Origin: Tumebacillus sp. BK434
GTDB taxonomy: Bacteria > Bacillota > Bacilli > Tumebacillales > Tumebacillaceae
NCBI RefSeq assembly: GCF_004340785.1
Contig: NZ_SLXS01000001.1
Location: 930,001-994,000 of the forward strand
Reading direction: 5' to 3'
Length of the DNA: 64,000 bases
Shown in pieces: positions 6,946 through 18,300 of this stretch; within the stretch, counting starts at the first letter, position 1, and each line of letters starts with the position of its first letter. The notes beneath the pieces were generated by a model. That model searched no databases. It worked only from the letters and a program-made list of their open reading frames with translations, and was not told the DNA's origin. The translations under genes were made by a program, and so were the position numbers.

Positions 6946-7950
6946 TTACCCCCGTTTGGTCGACGTCCGCTCGATGATCGAATGAGGCAGGCGGACGGTG
7001 TAGTTTTCGATCGGCTCGTCTTGCAGCAGCTTGGTCAGCAGCCGCATCGAGACGGCCCCGAGGTCGTACGTCGGCTGGGCGACAGTGGTCAGCTCCGGGC
7101 GCACGATGGTCGACAGGCGCGTGTTGTCAAAGCCGAGCAGCAGCACGTCCTGCGGCGAGTTGCCGCCCCGGTCGCGCACGGCGTTCAAGTAGCCGAGGGC
7201 GATCTCGTCGCTGGCCGCCACGACCGCTTCCGCACGGTGTCCGCTTTGCAAAAATTCGGCTGCGACGCCGTGCGCACCTTCGTATTTCAGATCGGTGGCG
7301 TGCAGGATCAAATGCTCCTGCAGCGGCTGGCCTGCTTCCCGCAGCGCCCGCTCGTAGCCGCGGCGGCGCTCCGCGGTGACCGGATGGGTGGTCGGGCCGC
7401 CGAAGAAGACGATCTGCCCGATGCCTTTTTCAAGGAAAAACCGGGTCGCGTCATACGCCGCCGACTCGTTGTCGATCGCGACGGACGGAATGCGCCCCTC
7501 CGGATCGTCGGTCGCGCAGAGCACAACCGGCAGTTGAGCTTGTTCAAAAGTTCTGACAATCTCCTTCGTGATCTGATCGGAGATGAACACCAGCCCGTCT
7601 ACCTGCTTTTCCCACATCGTGCCGATCAGGTCGATCTCGCGTTCTTCGCGGGCGTCGGAGTTGGTGAGAATGATGTGATACTGATACATCGTTGCAATAT
7701 CTTCAATTCCGCGCAGCACCTCTGCGTGGAACAGGTCGGACACGTCAGGCAGGATCACGCCGATCGTCTTCGTGCGCTTGCTGGCCAGCCCGCGCGCCAC
7801 GGCGTTCGGACGATAGGCGAGCTTCTCGATGGCCGCCTGGACTTTCGCTTTCGTCTCGTCTTTTACAACGGCCGTTCCGTTTAACACGCGGGACACGGTC
7901 GCCATCGAAACACCAGCTTCTCTTGCTACATCATAAATCGTTTTGTTCAC
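6946..7950 (-). CDS. ccpA: Catabolite control protein A
   Basis: A 334-residue LacI/GalR-type regulator. The N-terminal helix-turn-helix TIYDVAREAGVSMATVSRVLNG (residues 4-25) and hinge helix YRPNAVARGLASKRT (47-61) are almost those of Bacillus CcpA, as is the LFHAEVLRGIEDIATMYQYHIILTNSD region that contacts HPr-Ser46-P. The C-terminus keeps GFDNTRLSTIVRPELTTVAQPTYDLGAVSMRLLTKL. CcpA binds cre sites to mediate carbon catabolite repression and activation. The start is GTG at 7950 after AAAGGGGAG. It precedes the 2-hydroxyacid dehydrogenase in an operon. Identification rests on strong similarity through the hinge and HPr-binding face. Confidence 0.9.
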   Translation of the reverse strand: MNKTIYDVAREAGVSMATVSRVLNGTAVVKDETKAKVQAAIEKLAYRPNAVARGLASKRTKTIGVILPDVSDLFHAEVLRGIEDIATMYQYHIILTNSDAREEREIDLIGTMWEKQVDGLVFISDQITKEIVRTFEQAQLPVVLCATDDPEGRIPSVAIDNESAAYDATRFFLEKGIGQIVFFGGPTTHPVTAERRRGYERALREAGQPLQEHLILHATDLKYEGAHGVAAEFLQSGHRAEAVVAASDEIALGYLNAVRDRGGNSPQDVLLLGFDNTRLSTIVRPELTTVAQPTYDLGAVSMRLLTKLLQDEPIENYTVRLPHSIIERTSTKRG

Positions 7951-8062
7951 GGGAAACTCCCCTTTGTTCTTTGGACATGATTAGTAGACCCATTTTACCA
8001 TAATGCGGTAGGGCAAAAAAGGTAATCGAGCGACAAATGGGTCCCCGCAGGCGCAGGAGACC

Positions 8063-8092
8063 AAAAAGCCCGATCTTGTAGAAGATCGGGCT
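8063..8092 (-). terminator. Intrinsic terminator
   Basis: On the minus strand AGCCCGATCTTC / TACAAGATCGGGCT forms a 10-12 bp stem followed by TTTTT. It terminates the small membrane protein gene that ends at 8100 and insulates ccpA. Confidence 0.88.
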
Positions 8093-8099
8093 ACTAGGC

Positions 8100-8501
8100 T
8101 TAATGCATCATCGAGTCCAAACGGTCTTGCTTGGTCAGAAAGGCGACCTGGTGCCCGTCCGACTTGTTGCGGGTGACGATGAAGAGCTGGTCGCGCTTGG
8201 TGATGTTGATCTGTTCGCCGTCTTGGAGGCGGACGAGGATGCTGTCAGCAGTTTGCGCGGCTTTCGGGGCGTGCTGCAGGTTGCCCATGTAGATCGCTTC
8301 GTTGTAGAGGCGCAGGAACTGATCGGCATCGAGCGGCTGGTCATGATCGGCCGAATGCAGGACGACCTGTTCGATCTCCTCTCGCTTCAGCAGGCGGAAA
8401 TGGTTGAATTTTTTCATCAGCTTGCCGAGCATATAATGCGGGATGCAGCCCGCGCAGACGATCAAGGTTGCGACCAAACTGTACACCCAAAGTTCTCCCA
8501 T
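8100..8501 (-). CDS. Small membrane-anchored protein of unknown function
   Basis: A 133-residue protein with one N-terminal transmembrane segment (about residues 5-24, WVYSLVATLIVCAGC) and a basic juxtamembrane stretch (KLMKKF). A soluble, mostly helical domain follows; residues 75-130 read like a small beta domain (DSILVRLQDGEQINITKRDQLFIVTRN). I do not recognise the family. The start is ATG 8501, which has GGGAG 8 nt upstream; the ATG nine bases earlier directly abuts that site. It has its own terminator. No functional clue comes from the neighbours. Confidence 0.65.
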   Translation of the reverse strand: MGELWVYSLVATLIVCAGCIPHYMLGKLMKKFNHFRLLKREEIEQVVLHSADHDQPLDADQFLRLYNEAIYMGNLQHAPKAAQTADSILVRLQDGEQINITKRDQLFIVTRNKSDGHQVAFLTKQDRLDSMMH

Positions 8502-8621
8502 GGTACTCATCTCCCGTTCTGGTTGCTGTTATTTGTTACCTTTAAAATAACAGCACGGCCGCCAAAACGCAGTGAGAAAAATCACGGGGCTGGCCTATTA
8601 TTTGCCAACCGCATAACCGGC

Positions 8622-8652
8622 AAAAGACGCAAGCAGAGCTGCTTGCGTCTTG
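8622..8652 (-). terminator. Intrinsic terminator
   Basis: AAGACGCAAGCA / TGCTTGCGTCTT pair around GAGC, with TTTTG following on the minus strand. It lies directly after the stop codon of the DUF6884-like gene. Confidence 0.88.
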
Positions 8653-9102
8653 TTACTTCTCGAGTTCTTGTCTCAATCTCTGCTGCATGAAGCCGATGCC
8701 CGTACAGCCTTGAAGCGGCGTATGGTAAGCGGGCGCGTTGCCGAAGACGGCCGGGACGATGACGGTGTATTTTTTGCCGCCGAGGATGGTGATGTCATCG
8801 CAGGCGGTCAGGCCCTTCGCTTGCGCCTGCTCGATCAAGGCTTCCAGCGACACATCGCGCAGCGGGTTGTTGGACGTGAAGCGGACATCGTAGTTCTCCG
8901 GCACGATGTCTGTCGGCCGGAGAAAACCGTGTTTGGCGGAGAGAATGACCCAGTCGTCGCCGAAAAACTTCTGCGCATACGCCTGACAGAGTTTGTGAAA
9001 GGTGCCGGTGTACGCAGCACGCGCCTCTGCCGGTCCGGCAAAATCGGGCTGGGTATCCCAGATCTTGCGCGAACCGCAGGGGATGATGCACAAGCGTTTC
9101 AT
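8653..9102 (-). CDS. DUF6884-like protein
   Basis: A protein of about 149 residues opening with MKRLCIIPCGSRKIWD, then YTGTFHKLCQAYAQKFFGDDWVILSAKHGFLRPTDIVPENYDV. The CGSRK and SAKHG(F/L)xxP motifs are those of the YaaA-like/DUF6884 superfamily, for which no settled function is known to me. The C-terminal half contains ITILGGKKYTVIVPAVFG, typical of the family core. The ATG at 9102 has GAGGTG 8 nt upstream; a GTG at 9114 that overlaps the stop of the oxidoreductase gene is the alternative. It is read immediately after the FAD oxidoreductase, so the two are probably co-transcribed. Confidence 0.65.
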   Translation of the reverse strand: MKRLCIIPCGSRKIWDTQPDFAGPAEARAAYTGTFHKLCQAYAQKFFGDDWVILSAKHGFLRPTDIVPENYDVRFTSNNPLRDVSLEALIEQAQAKGLTACDDITILGGKKYTVIVPAVFGNAPAYHTPLQGCTGIGFMQQRLRQELEK

Positions 9103-9110
9103 CTCAATAA

Positions 9111-10151
9111 TCACCTCGGTACGATCATGTTTGCCACGCGCTCGCCAATCGCCGGGGCCAATTTGAACCCGGCTCCGCTCCAGCCAGTCGCAAGAATCAA
9201 CCCTTCGATCTCAACGGACGGCTTCAAGATCCCGCGCAGATCCGGAGTGTATGCATCGAAGCTGCGGCGGCCGCCGGAGAGCGTCGCATCGTGTATCCAG
9301 TCCAATCGCTTTGCGGCCACCTTCGACGTGCGCTCTGCACCTGCCAGGTCAACGCCCTGCAGCAGATCCGGATCGATGTCCCACTCATCGACAGGTAAGC
9401 CGATCAGCGACAACCCGCCCGCTTCCGGGCGCGCATACAGGTCGGTGGTGTCGTCGAGAAAGGCAGGATGAAGTGCAGCGCCTGACGGACGTTTGTAAAA
9501 ATGCACTTGAATCGTCTTGCTGCGGACAGGCAGCTGCAAGCCTAATCCCGCAGCAAGCCGGGGCGTCCACGCTCCCGTCGCCAGCACGACATGTTCAGTA
9601 TGCACAATGCCAGTCGAAGTCTCAACCCCGGTCACTCGCCCGCCTGCTGTCAAGATGCGCTGCACACGCGTCCCTTCACAGGCCAGCGCGCCGCACTCCC
9701 GCGCCTGTTCGATCAAAAAGCGGGTCGTGCGCACCGGATCGGCATAGCCGCCCTGCACTTCATAAACAGCCCCGCCGACTCCCTCCCACTTCAGCTCAGG
9801 AAAGCGCACAGCGCCTGCTGCAGCTGGCAAAAACTCCAGCCCCAGCCGCTGCGCTTCCGCCTGCATCGCGGCCACGCGCGCTTCCAGCTCCAGATAGAGC
9901 AGCCCGGTCTGCCGGTACCCGACTTCCTCCCGGTGCCTCAAAAAGAACGGGAAGCTCTCCGCCGCCAGTTCGGTCAAAAACTTATCGGTGTGGTAGACCC
10001 GCAAAAATCCGCCCGACTGCCCGGTCGCGCCGTTTCCAAATCGCCCTTGCTCAAACAAGACCGCATGCTGCACCCCGCGCTGCGCCAGCGCGTGCAAGGC
10101 GGCCGCTCCGACGACGCCGCCGCCGATGATCACCGCTGCTGCTCGTTGCAT
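9111..10151 (-). CDS. FAD-dependent oxidoreductase, DAO / glycine-D-amino acid oxidase family
   Basis: A 346-residue flavoprotein. The ADP-binding beta-alpha-beta fold is visible at the N-terminus as VIIGGGVVGAAALHALAQRG (residues 7-26) ending in an acidic Glu (FEQG). GATGQSGGFLRVYH near 42-55 matches the DAO-family FAD-binding loop, and ILATGWSGAGFKLAPAIGE near 320 is the C-terminal FAD motif. Members oxidise amines or amino acids such as glycine, sarcosine or proline. It lies just downstream of the NRPS/exporter operon but past that operon's terminator and has its own GGAGGG site, so a tailoring role is possible but not indicated by the transcription layout. Confidence 0.82.
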   Translation of the reverse strand: MQRAAAVIIGGGVVGAAALHALAQRGVQHAVLFEQGRFGNGATGQSGGFLRVYHTDKFLTELAAESFPFFLRHREEVGYRQTGLLYLELEARVAAMQAEAQRLGLEFLPAAAGAVRFPELKWEGVGGAVYEVQGGYADPVRTTRFLIEQARECGALACEGTRVQRILTAGGRVTGVETSTGIVHTEHVVLATGAWTPRLAAGLGLQLPVRSKTIQVHFYKRPSGAALHPAFLDDTTDLYARPEAGGLSLIGLPVDEWDIDPDLLQGVDLAGAERTSKVAAKRLDWIHDATLSGGRRSFDAYTPDLRGILKPSVEIEGLILATGWSGAGFKLAPAIGERVANMIVPR

Positions 10152-10173
10152 GGCTCATCCCTCCCCTTTCATG

Positions 10174-10203
10174 AAAAAAATCAGGCCCCTGTGCGGGGCC
10201 TGA
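10174..10203 (-). terminator. Terminator of the NRPS-exporter operon
   Basis: TCAGGCCCC pairs with GGGGCCTGA, followed by seven Ts on the minus strand, directly after the exporter stop. It marks the 3' end of the roughly 29.6 kb lipopeptide transcription unit. Confidence 0.93.
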
Positions 10204-10213
10204 CCTGATGCGC

Positions 10214-11488
10214 TTACGCCGACGGTGCGGTCGTTTCGGTGACTTTGCCCGCCTTCTCGCGCAAGATGCGGGTCAAGAACATCAGCACGAACACGGCGAT
10301 CACCGCCATGAACAGACCGGCTGCCAGCAGCGTGCCCCCGATCTTGATGTACGAGGTCAGCCACGCGCCGGTCGCCGGCGCGAGCAGCATGGAAGCTGCC
10401 TGCGTCGAAGCCGACACCCCGGTCACCCGGCCGATGAGATGGCCCGGCGTCTCCTTTTGGATGATGTAGGAGAACGGAATGGTCGCCGCCGCCGAGAATA
10501 CCCCAAAGAACATGAAGAACAGGAACCACAGCCACAGGTCCAGCGAGAAAATGCTGAGACCGCCGAGGCCGATCACACTGTTGAGCAGGCCGCAGACGAG
10601 AGCCAGCGCCACCAGCGTATGCAGCGGCTTGTTGTGCCATTTCGGCAGCGAGCCCATCAGCAGGGCACCGACGACCGAACCGATACCGAGTGCCGAGATC
10701 AGGTAGCCAAACGCGTGCTCGCCAAGCCCGATGTCTTTCGTCCAGATGACGAGCATGCCGTCATAGAGCATGACGATGAACATGCCGATCGTCATCAGGA
10801 TGATCGAAACAGACAAGATGCGCTTCGAGCGCACATGCCCGATGCCTTCTGCAAACTGCTTCCAGAAATGCGGTGCGCGCTCTTTGTTCGGGTCGGCCGC
10901 TTCGCTTTTCAGCGGCGGCATGAAGGACAGGAACAGCGCAGCAAGCAACAGGAAGCCGACTTCAACGAGGAACACCTGACGCGCGCCGATCAGCGGAATC
11001 AGAGCGCCGCCGAGCATCGGAGCGCCGACCTGCGTGAGGTACATCGACATCTGACCGAGCGACAGCGCTTGCGGCAGCATCTCTTCGTCGACGAGGGAAC
11101 GGATCGCCGACATGCGGGCCGGGTTGTACAACGTGGCGACGGTCGCCCGCAGGAAGACGAGGCAGAGCATCGCATACAGGTTGGGCACGAAGAACAGCCC
11201 AAGGATCAAACAGGCGCGGATTAACACGCAGATCACCATCAGCGCGCGGCGCGGCAGACGGTCGGCCCAGACAGCGACGAGCGGACCTAAGAAGATCCAC
11301 GGCAGGGACAAGACGATCATCATGTAGGCGATCTCCGTCGCCCCCATGCCCCATTCATACGCGATGACGACGGCCAGCGCCGTCATGTCCAGCCAGTTGG
11401 CCGAATCGGAAAACAGCGAGCCGATAAACAGGTTCCGGAACGAACGCTGTTTGACCGGCGCGAACATCGAAGGTCGCTTTTCACTCAT
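10214..11488 (-). CDS. MFS exporter co-transcribed with the NRPS genes
   Basis: A 424-residue MFS protein with about 12 membrane segments of the MFS_3/EntS-like group: an N-terminal FRNLFIGSLFSDSANWLDMTALAV, motif A-like AVWADRLPRRALMVI near residue 80, and a conserved NPARMSAIRSLVDEEMLPQALSL loop near 125-145. It begins 22 bp after the stop of the second synthetase with GGGAGGAAAC as binding site and is followed by the operon terminator. Position and orientation make it the likely exporter, and possibly the self-resistance determinant, of the lipopeptide. This is inferred from context; the family also transports siderophores and macrolides. Confidence 0.83.
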   Translation of the reverse strand: MSEKRPSMFAPVKQRSFRNLFIGSLFSDSANWLDMTALAVVIAYEWGMGATEIAYMMIVLSLPWIFLGPLVAVWADRLPRRALMVICVLIRACLILGLFFVPNLYAMLCLVFLRATVATLYNPARMSAIRSLVDEEMLPQALSLGQMSMYLTQVGAPMLGGALIPLIGARQVFLVEVGFLLLAALFLSFMPPLKSEAADPNKERAPHFWKQFAEGIGHVRSKRILSVSIILMTIGMFIVMLYDGMLVIWTKDIGLGEHAFGYLISALGIGSVVGALLMGSLPKWHNKPLHTLVALALVCGLLNSVIGLGGLSIFSLDLWLWFLFFMFFGVFSAAATIPFSYIIQKETPGHLIGRVTGVSASTQAASMLLAPATGAWLTSYIKIGGTLLAAGLFMAVIAVFVLMFLTRILREKAGKVTETTAPSA

Positions 11489-11510
11489 TTTGTTTCCTCC
11501 CAGTTGTCGA

Positions 11511-12384
11511 TCATTTCATCAATGCCCCTGGCTCGTCCGCCGCGATGGCGGCATGAGCCCGCTGCAACGCCGAGGACAGCTGCTCCGCCAGCATGAGCAC
11601 GTGCGGCATCGCGACGATCGTGTCGTGATCGCCCGGCACCTCCTGCACCGTCAGGCTGCCTTGCACCAGCGTCTCCCAGCCCAGCGCTTCCGTGCGCGCC
11701 GCGCCTTCCGGCTGCTCAGCCGCGCGGAAAAGGGTCATGTCTCCCGGAAACGGCACCGGACGATAGCTCCCGGCTGCCCGCTCATGCGCTGCCGACACGC
11801 GCAGCATGCGGCGGAACTGTTCGTACCCGAAGTCATGTGGCAAGATGTTGTGTGTTTTTCCCAGCTCCAAGAACGTGTGAAGCACCGCTTCGATGTTGTC
11901 GGGATCAAGTTGGTCATTCTTCACAGATAAATCAAGTTTAAGGCGTTTCGCCATGTTTTGGCAATAGGAGACGGAAAATTCTGCTTCACTGAGCAGTTCG
12001 CCTGCCCCGGCCTCGACAGGGGTTCCGGCGTCCAGCATCGCCAAGAGTTGCACCGTCTCCCCCGCGGCGCGGAGCTGCTGCGCCGCTTCATAGGCGAGCA
12101 CACCGCCAAACGACCAGCCGCCGAACAGATAGGGCCCTTGCGGCTGCACGCTGCGCAAGTGGCGCACATAGCACGCCGCCAGCTCTGCGACGCAGTCGGT
12201 CGCGGGGACGTCCGCCTCCAGGGCCGGTGCCTGCAGCCCGTAGACCGGCTGGTCAGCAGGCAGCAGCCGGGCCAGTTCGTAGTAGGCGAGCACATTGCCG
12301 GTGCCGGGATGGAACAGGAAGAGCGGCGTTTTGTCGCCGGCCGTCCGGATCGGCACAAGCGGGGATGCCTCCCGCGGCTCATCC
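11511..12384 (-). other. Thioesterase domain (chain release)
   Basis: The last ~280 residues of the terminal synthetase form an alpha/beta hydrolase with FLFHPGTGN, GGWSFGG (Ser3270 nucleophile) and the PGDHDTIV histidine loop near residue 3440. It ends the line; whether it cyclises the lipopeptide or hydrolyses it cannot be told from sequence. Confidence 0.9.
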
Positions 12385-15300
12385 TCCTGCAGGAACGTTG
12401 CCAAATGCCCGATCGTCCCTTCTTGGAACAAGGCGGCGAGCGGCACCTGACGGCCGAATTCCTGCTGCACGCGCGAGATCAGGCGCACGGCGAGAATCGA
12501 GTGGCCGCCCAGCGCAAAGAAGTTGTCTGCGATGCCGACCGGGCGAATGTCGAGCAGCTCTTCCCAGATCGCCGCCAGTTTCGCTTCCACCGCATCGCGC
12601 GGCGGTGCATAGGCGTTGTCGCGCTCCACATGCAGGTCGCCCGGCAGCGGCAGTGCTTTGCGGTCGACTTTGCCGTTCGCGGTCAAAGGCAGCCGCTCCA
12701 GTGTGAGGAAGAACGGCGGCACCATGTAGTCGGGCAGCTTGGCTTTCAAGAACGCGCGCAGTTCCTGTGTCGTCACAGCAGCATCGTCCTGCAGCACAAC
12801 ATAGGCGGCGAGGCGCTTGTCACCCGGCGCATATTCATGAGCGGCGACGACGCAGGATTTAACCGCTTCATGTAAATCCAATACACTTTCTATTTCGCCA
12901 AGTTCGACCCGCATCCCTCGTATTTTGATTTGATCATCTTCTCGACCTAAGAATTTAATTTGTCCATCCGGTTTGAAATAGCCGCGGTCTCCCGTTTTAT
13001 AAAGCTGCTCACCCGGCGCAAACGGATGCGGCAGGAAAGCCTGCGCAGTGCGCTCCGGGCTGTTGAAATAACCGCGCGCCAAGCCGACGCCGCCGAGGTA
13101 GAGATCGCCGGCCACACCGATCGGAACGGGCCGCAAGTTGCGGTCGAGCACATAGCAGGTGTTGTTGTCGATCGGGCGTCCGACGGAGACGATCTCCCCT
13201 TCCGACACGTCCTCCCAGCTGCAGGTGCGGATCGTGGAATCGATCGACACTTCGGTGGCGCCCCACGTGTTGTGCAACTGCCCCGGCATCTTTTCAAGGA
13301 ACTGCCGCACCAGTTCGGCGCGCAGCGCTTCGCCGGAGGAGACGACCACACGCACGCTGTCCAACGCGGCGCGGTCGGCCGGGGTCATGCTGTCGATCAC
13401 CATCGCCAGCATGCTCGGCACGAACTGCAGGACGGCGACTTTGTGTTCCACCGCCGCGTCGAGGATCGCGCGCGGATCGCGGTGCAGCTTAGGCGCGAGC
13501 AGCACGATCTTGGCGCCGACCATCAGCGGCCAGTAAAACTCCACCGCCGCGTCATCGAAGGTCAGCGTCGTCTTCTGCAAAACGGACTCGGTCGCCTGCA
13601 GGCCGTGCTGGCGCTGCATCCAGCACATCCGGTTGACCCAGCCGCGGTGAAGGTTGGCGACGCCTTTGGGCTTACCGGTGGAGCCGGACGTGTAATAGAT
13701 GGAAACGAGATGATCTGGCGTCGCGGCGCAGTGCGGCTTGGTGTCGGCCTGCTTGGCGATCTGGTGCCAGCCCGCATCGAGAAACAGCGGCTCGGCACCT
13801 TCAGCCGGCAGCGTCCCGCGCATGTTTTCCAACGCCAGCACGACCGGCGCCCCGGCGTCGTCCAGCACTTGCGCGATGCGTCCTGTCGGCGCTTCCGTGT
13901 CGATCGGCAGGTACGCACCGCCCGCTTTCAGGATGCCGACCAGCGCGATGACTAACTCCAGCGAGCGTTCCACACAGACCCCGACCGCCACATCCGGACC
14001 GACGCCGTACGTCTGCAGATGACGGGCCAGCTGATTGGCGCGCCTGTCCAGTTCTGCATAGGTCAAAGTGTTGCCGGAATCATCAGCCGCGATGCGATCC
14101 GGCGTGCGCAGGACCTGCTCCTCGAACAGCACGTGGAGCAGCTTGTCTTCCGGGAACGGAACTTCCGTGTCATTCCACTCGATCAAGAGGCGGTGCTCTT
14201 CGGCAGCGGTCAGAAGCGGGAGAGCATCGAGCGTTTGATCCGGATTGGCGGCGATGCCCTGCAGCAGGACCAGCAGGTGGCCGCACATGCGCCGGATCGT
14301 CTCGCGGGTGAAAAGGCCGGTCTTATACTCAAATGAAGCGCTCCAGCCTGCTGCTCCCGGCACCAGCGTCAACGTCAGGTCAAATTTGGCCGTGCCGCGG
14401 TCGACTTCCAGCACGTCCAACTCCAGCTCGGACGCCAAGCCCACTGCCTGCGGCGGCATGTTTTGCATGACGAACATCACTTGGAACAAGGGGTTGCGGC
14501 TCAGGTCGCGGTCGAGCTGCAGTTCGTCGATCAGCTCTTCCAATGGCAGTTCCTGATGCGCAAAGGCGCCGAGCGCCACTTCCTTGACGCGCAGGAGCAG
14601 TTCGCGGAACGTCGGGTTGCCGGACAGGTCGCTGCGCAGGGCCAACGTATTGACGAAAAAGCCGATCAGCCCTTCTAAGTCGCGCTCCGTGCGCCCTGCA
14701 ACCGGCGTGCCGAGGATGATGTCAGTCTGGCCCGCATAGCGGTACAGGAGTGTGTTGAACGCCGCCAGCAAGGTCATGTACAGCGTCGCGCCAGACTGCT
14801 GAGTCAGCTCTTCCAGCGCCTGCACCAGCTCTTGCGGCAACTGGATTGACTCGGTGGTGCCTGCATAGGACACCTTTGCAGTGCGCGGATGGTCGGTCGG
14901 CAGCTCCAGCACCGGAAGGTTCCCGCCAAGTCGGTCTTTCCAGTACCTCAGCTGCTGATCGCGCGCCTCGCCTTGTAGCCAGTCGCGCTGCCAGACCGCG
15001 TAGTCCGCATATTGGAACGGCAGCTCGGAGAGCGGCGACGGTTCGCCTTTACGAAATGCATGGTACAGCTGCCCCATCTCGCGGACGAACAGACCGAGCG
15101 ACCAGCCGTCGGAGATGATGTGGTGCATGGCGACCGCAACCACGTGTTCCTCGACCCCGGTGCGGATCAGCGCGGCGCGGATCAGGAGATCGTCTGCCAG
15201 CGAGAACGGCTCGCGGGCGACGCTTTCGAGCAGGCGATGCAGTTTTGCATCGCGCTCTGCTTCCGACAGCTGTGAGATGTCATATCGCGGCAGGTACAAT

Positions 15301-18300
15301 GCTGCCGTCTCCCGGATCACCTGCTCGCCGACACCTTCGCGGGTGATGATGTTGGTGCGCAGCGCTTCATGCCGCTGCAGCAGTTCGGCAAAGCTCCGCT
15401 CCAGCGTTTCGGCCGCTAACGGTCCGGTCAGGCGCACATTGATCGGGATGTTGTAGACGGAGCTGTTCGGCTCCAGCTGGTCGATGAACCACAGGCGCTG
15501 CTGGGCAAACGACAGGGGGAGACGAGAATCCCGAGCCGCTTTTTGCAGCTTGAGAGAGGAGCTGTTCTGTACTCCTCTGCGCGCCTCGTCGATGCGAGCG
15601 GCCAGGCGTTCGAGGGTCGGGCATTCGAAGACGGCGCGCAAGGGCAGTTCGACGCCGCATACTTGGCGAATCCGGGTGATGACTTGCATCGCCAAAAGCG
15701 AATGTCCGCCCGCTTCAAAAAAGTGATCAGAGCGCCCGGCGCGCTCCAGTTGCAGCACATCCTGCCAGATGTCGGCGAGCGCTTGCTCGGCCTCGGTGCA
15801 CGGCGCTTCGTACGCGGCAGACCCGGTCCTTTGTTCCGGCTTGGGCAACGCTTTGCGGTCCACCTTCCCGTTGCTGGTCAACGGCAGCCGGTCGAGCACG
15901 ACATAGGCGGACGGCACCATGGCGGCGGGCAGGCGCTGTTCAAGGAAGAATCGCAGTTCGGGCGCGGTAAGCGTCTCGCCTTCGCGGGCCGTGACATAGG
16001 CGGCCAGCCAGGTCATGCCGTCATCTTTCCAGTCGAGCACTGCGGACGAGGTGACGGCCGGGTGTTGTGCCAGCAAGGCGGCGATCTCGGTCAGCTGGAT
16101 GCGCACGCCGCGGATCTTCACCTGATCGTCGACGCGGCCGAGGATGTCCAGCGTCCCGTCCGGACGGTAGAGCCCGCGGTCACCGGTGCGGTACAGCAGG
16201 TCGTTCGGGAACGGCGAGAACGGATTCGCGACAAAACGCGCCGCGCTCTCGTCACCTGCCGTCAAATAGCCCCGCGTGCGGAACGGTGTGCGGATGACGA
16301 TCTCGCCCGCTTCGCCGATGCCGCACAGCTGTCCCGCTGCTGACAAGATGAGCGCCTGCGTCTCGGGCAAGGTGTGTCCGACCGGTTGGATGCCGGCATG
16401 CGGTACGGGAGGGACGACGTAATAGCATTTGGCCAGCGTCGTTTCGGTCGGCCCGTACAGGTTGATGATCTCCCCCGCTCCCGGGAACCGGTCGCGCCAG
16501 GCGTTGACAAAAGAGTCGGTCAACGGCTCTCCGGCGGAGAACAGGCAGCGCAGGCTGGCCAGCGCGGCGTCTGCGGAGGCGCCTTGCAGCCAGGACTGGG
16601 CCAGCGAGGGCACGGTGTGCAGGATCGTGACGCCACTCTGGTCCAGCCACGGCAGGATCGTGTCGGCGCAGAGGTCGTCGAGCACAGGGGGCAGGCAGAG
16701 CGTCGCCCCGCTGGTCAGCGGCAGGAAGATGTCGCGCAGCACCACGTCAAACGACAGGTGGGTCAACTGCGCACTCTTGTCGTCAGGCGTTACGCCAAAC
16801 GTTTCGCGCTGCCAGTGCAGGAAGTGGCTCATGCCTTTGTGCGTGCCAAGGACGCCTTTCGGTACCCCGGTCGTGCCGGAGGTAAAGAACAGGTACGCGG
16901 CGTCTTCGCGCTGCACCTCAGGCAGCAAGCCAGCGCTTGGGGCGTCCACCCCTTGAATGCGCCCGCTGTGCGGCGAGATGATCGCGTGCGCGCCTTCCGA
17001 CCGTTCCTCGCAGACCGACAGCAGGCGCGCCGCCCCGGCCGCTTGCAGCATCTGCTCTTTGCGCGGGGCGGGCAATCCTCTGTCGATGGCGACGAGCACG
17101 CCGCCCGCGAGAAACACGCCTAGCATCGCGGCGATGCAGCCGAAGGAACGGGTGGCGAGCAGGGCGACTTTTTCCTCGCGCTGCAAGCCGGTCGCCAGCA
17201 GATGGTGTGCAATGTCTGTAGCGCGCGCCTGCAGCTCTTCGTAACTCCAGCTCATCGCGCCTTGTTCAACCGCCGTGCGGGACGGCGTTTGCACCGCCCA
17301 GGCGGCGACCGCTTCGTGGACCAGCTCATGTGCCGGTTCTTCAAGCGGTACGGACGGGTCGGGCAGGATGCCTTGTGCCGCTTTTGTGCGCAGCGAGTAA
17401 TCTCCGACCCGGCGGTCGCTTTCCCCTGCCGCTTGGACGAGCAGATGGCGGAACTGATCGAGCATCGCGTCGATGCGCGCCGGGTTGAAGTGGTCGGTCT
17501 GGTAGACGAGATTGATCGCCAGCCCCTCATCCGACTCGTACAGGTAGAGCGTCATCAGGAACTTCGACTCCGCCTCGACCCCGATCGTTTCCAGATGCAA
17601 CCCCGGCAGCTCGGCCGGCCCGACCGGCATGTTCAAATAGTTGATCAGCACGTCGAAGATCGGGTTGCGGTTCAGGGCGCGCTCCGGCTGGAGCTCCTCG
17701 ACGATTTTTTCGAACGGGAGCTCTTGGTGCGCGTAGGCGCCGAGCGTCGTTTCGCGCACGCGGCCGAGCAGTTCGCGGAACGTCGGGTTGCCGGACAGGT
17801 CGGTGCGCAGGGCCAAAGTGTTTAAGAACATCCCGATCAACGGCTCAGTCTCCACGCGGCTGCGTCCGGCGATCGGCGTGCCGACGATGATGTCCTCCTG
17901 GCCGGAGAGACGGGCGAGCAGCAGCTTATACGCGGCGAGTACCGTCATGAACAGCGTCGCACCTGTGTCGGCGCTGAGCGCTTTGAGCTGCCCGGTCAGT
18001 TCGGCCGGCAGCTGCAGGATGGCGTTGGCGCTCTGCCCCGCCGGCTGGACAGCCGGATCGGTCGGCAACTGCAGGCGCGGAAGTTCGCCGCCGAGCTTCG
18101 TTTTCCAATAAGTGACTTCCCCGTCCAGCACTGCGCCTTGCAGATGTTGGCGCTGCCAAACGGCAAAGTCGGCAAACTGCACGGGAAGCTCCGGCAGCGC
18201 GGGCTCTGCCCCGTTGACAAACGCTTCGTAGAGCAAAGTGAATTCGCGCACGAGGACGCCGATCGACCAGCCGTCGGAGATGATGTGATGCATGTTGAGC

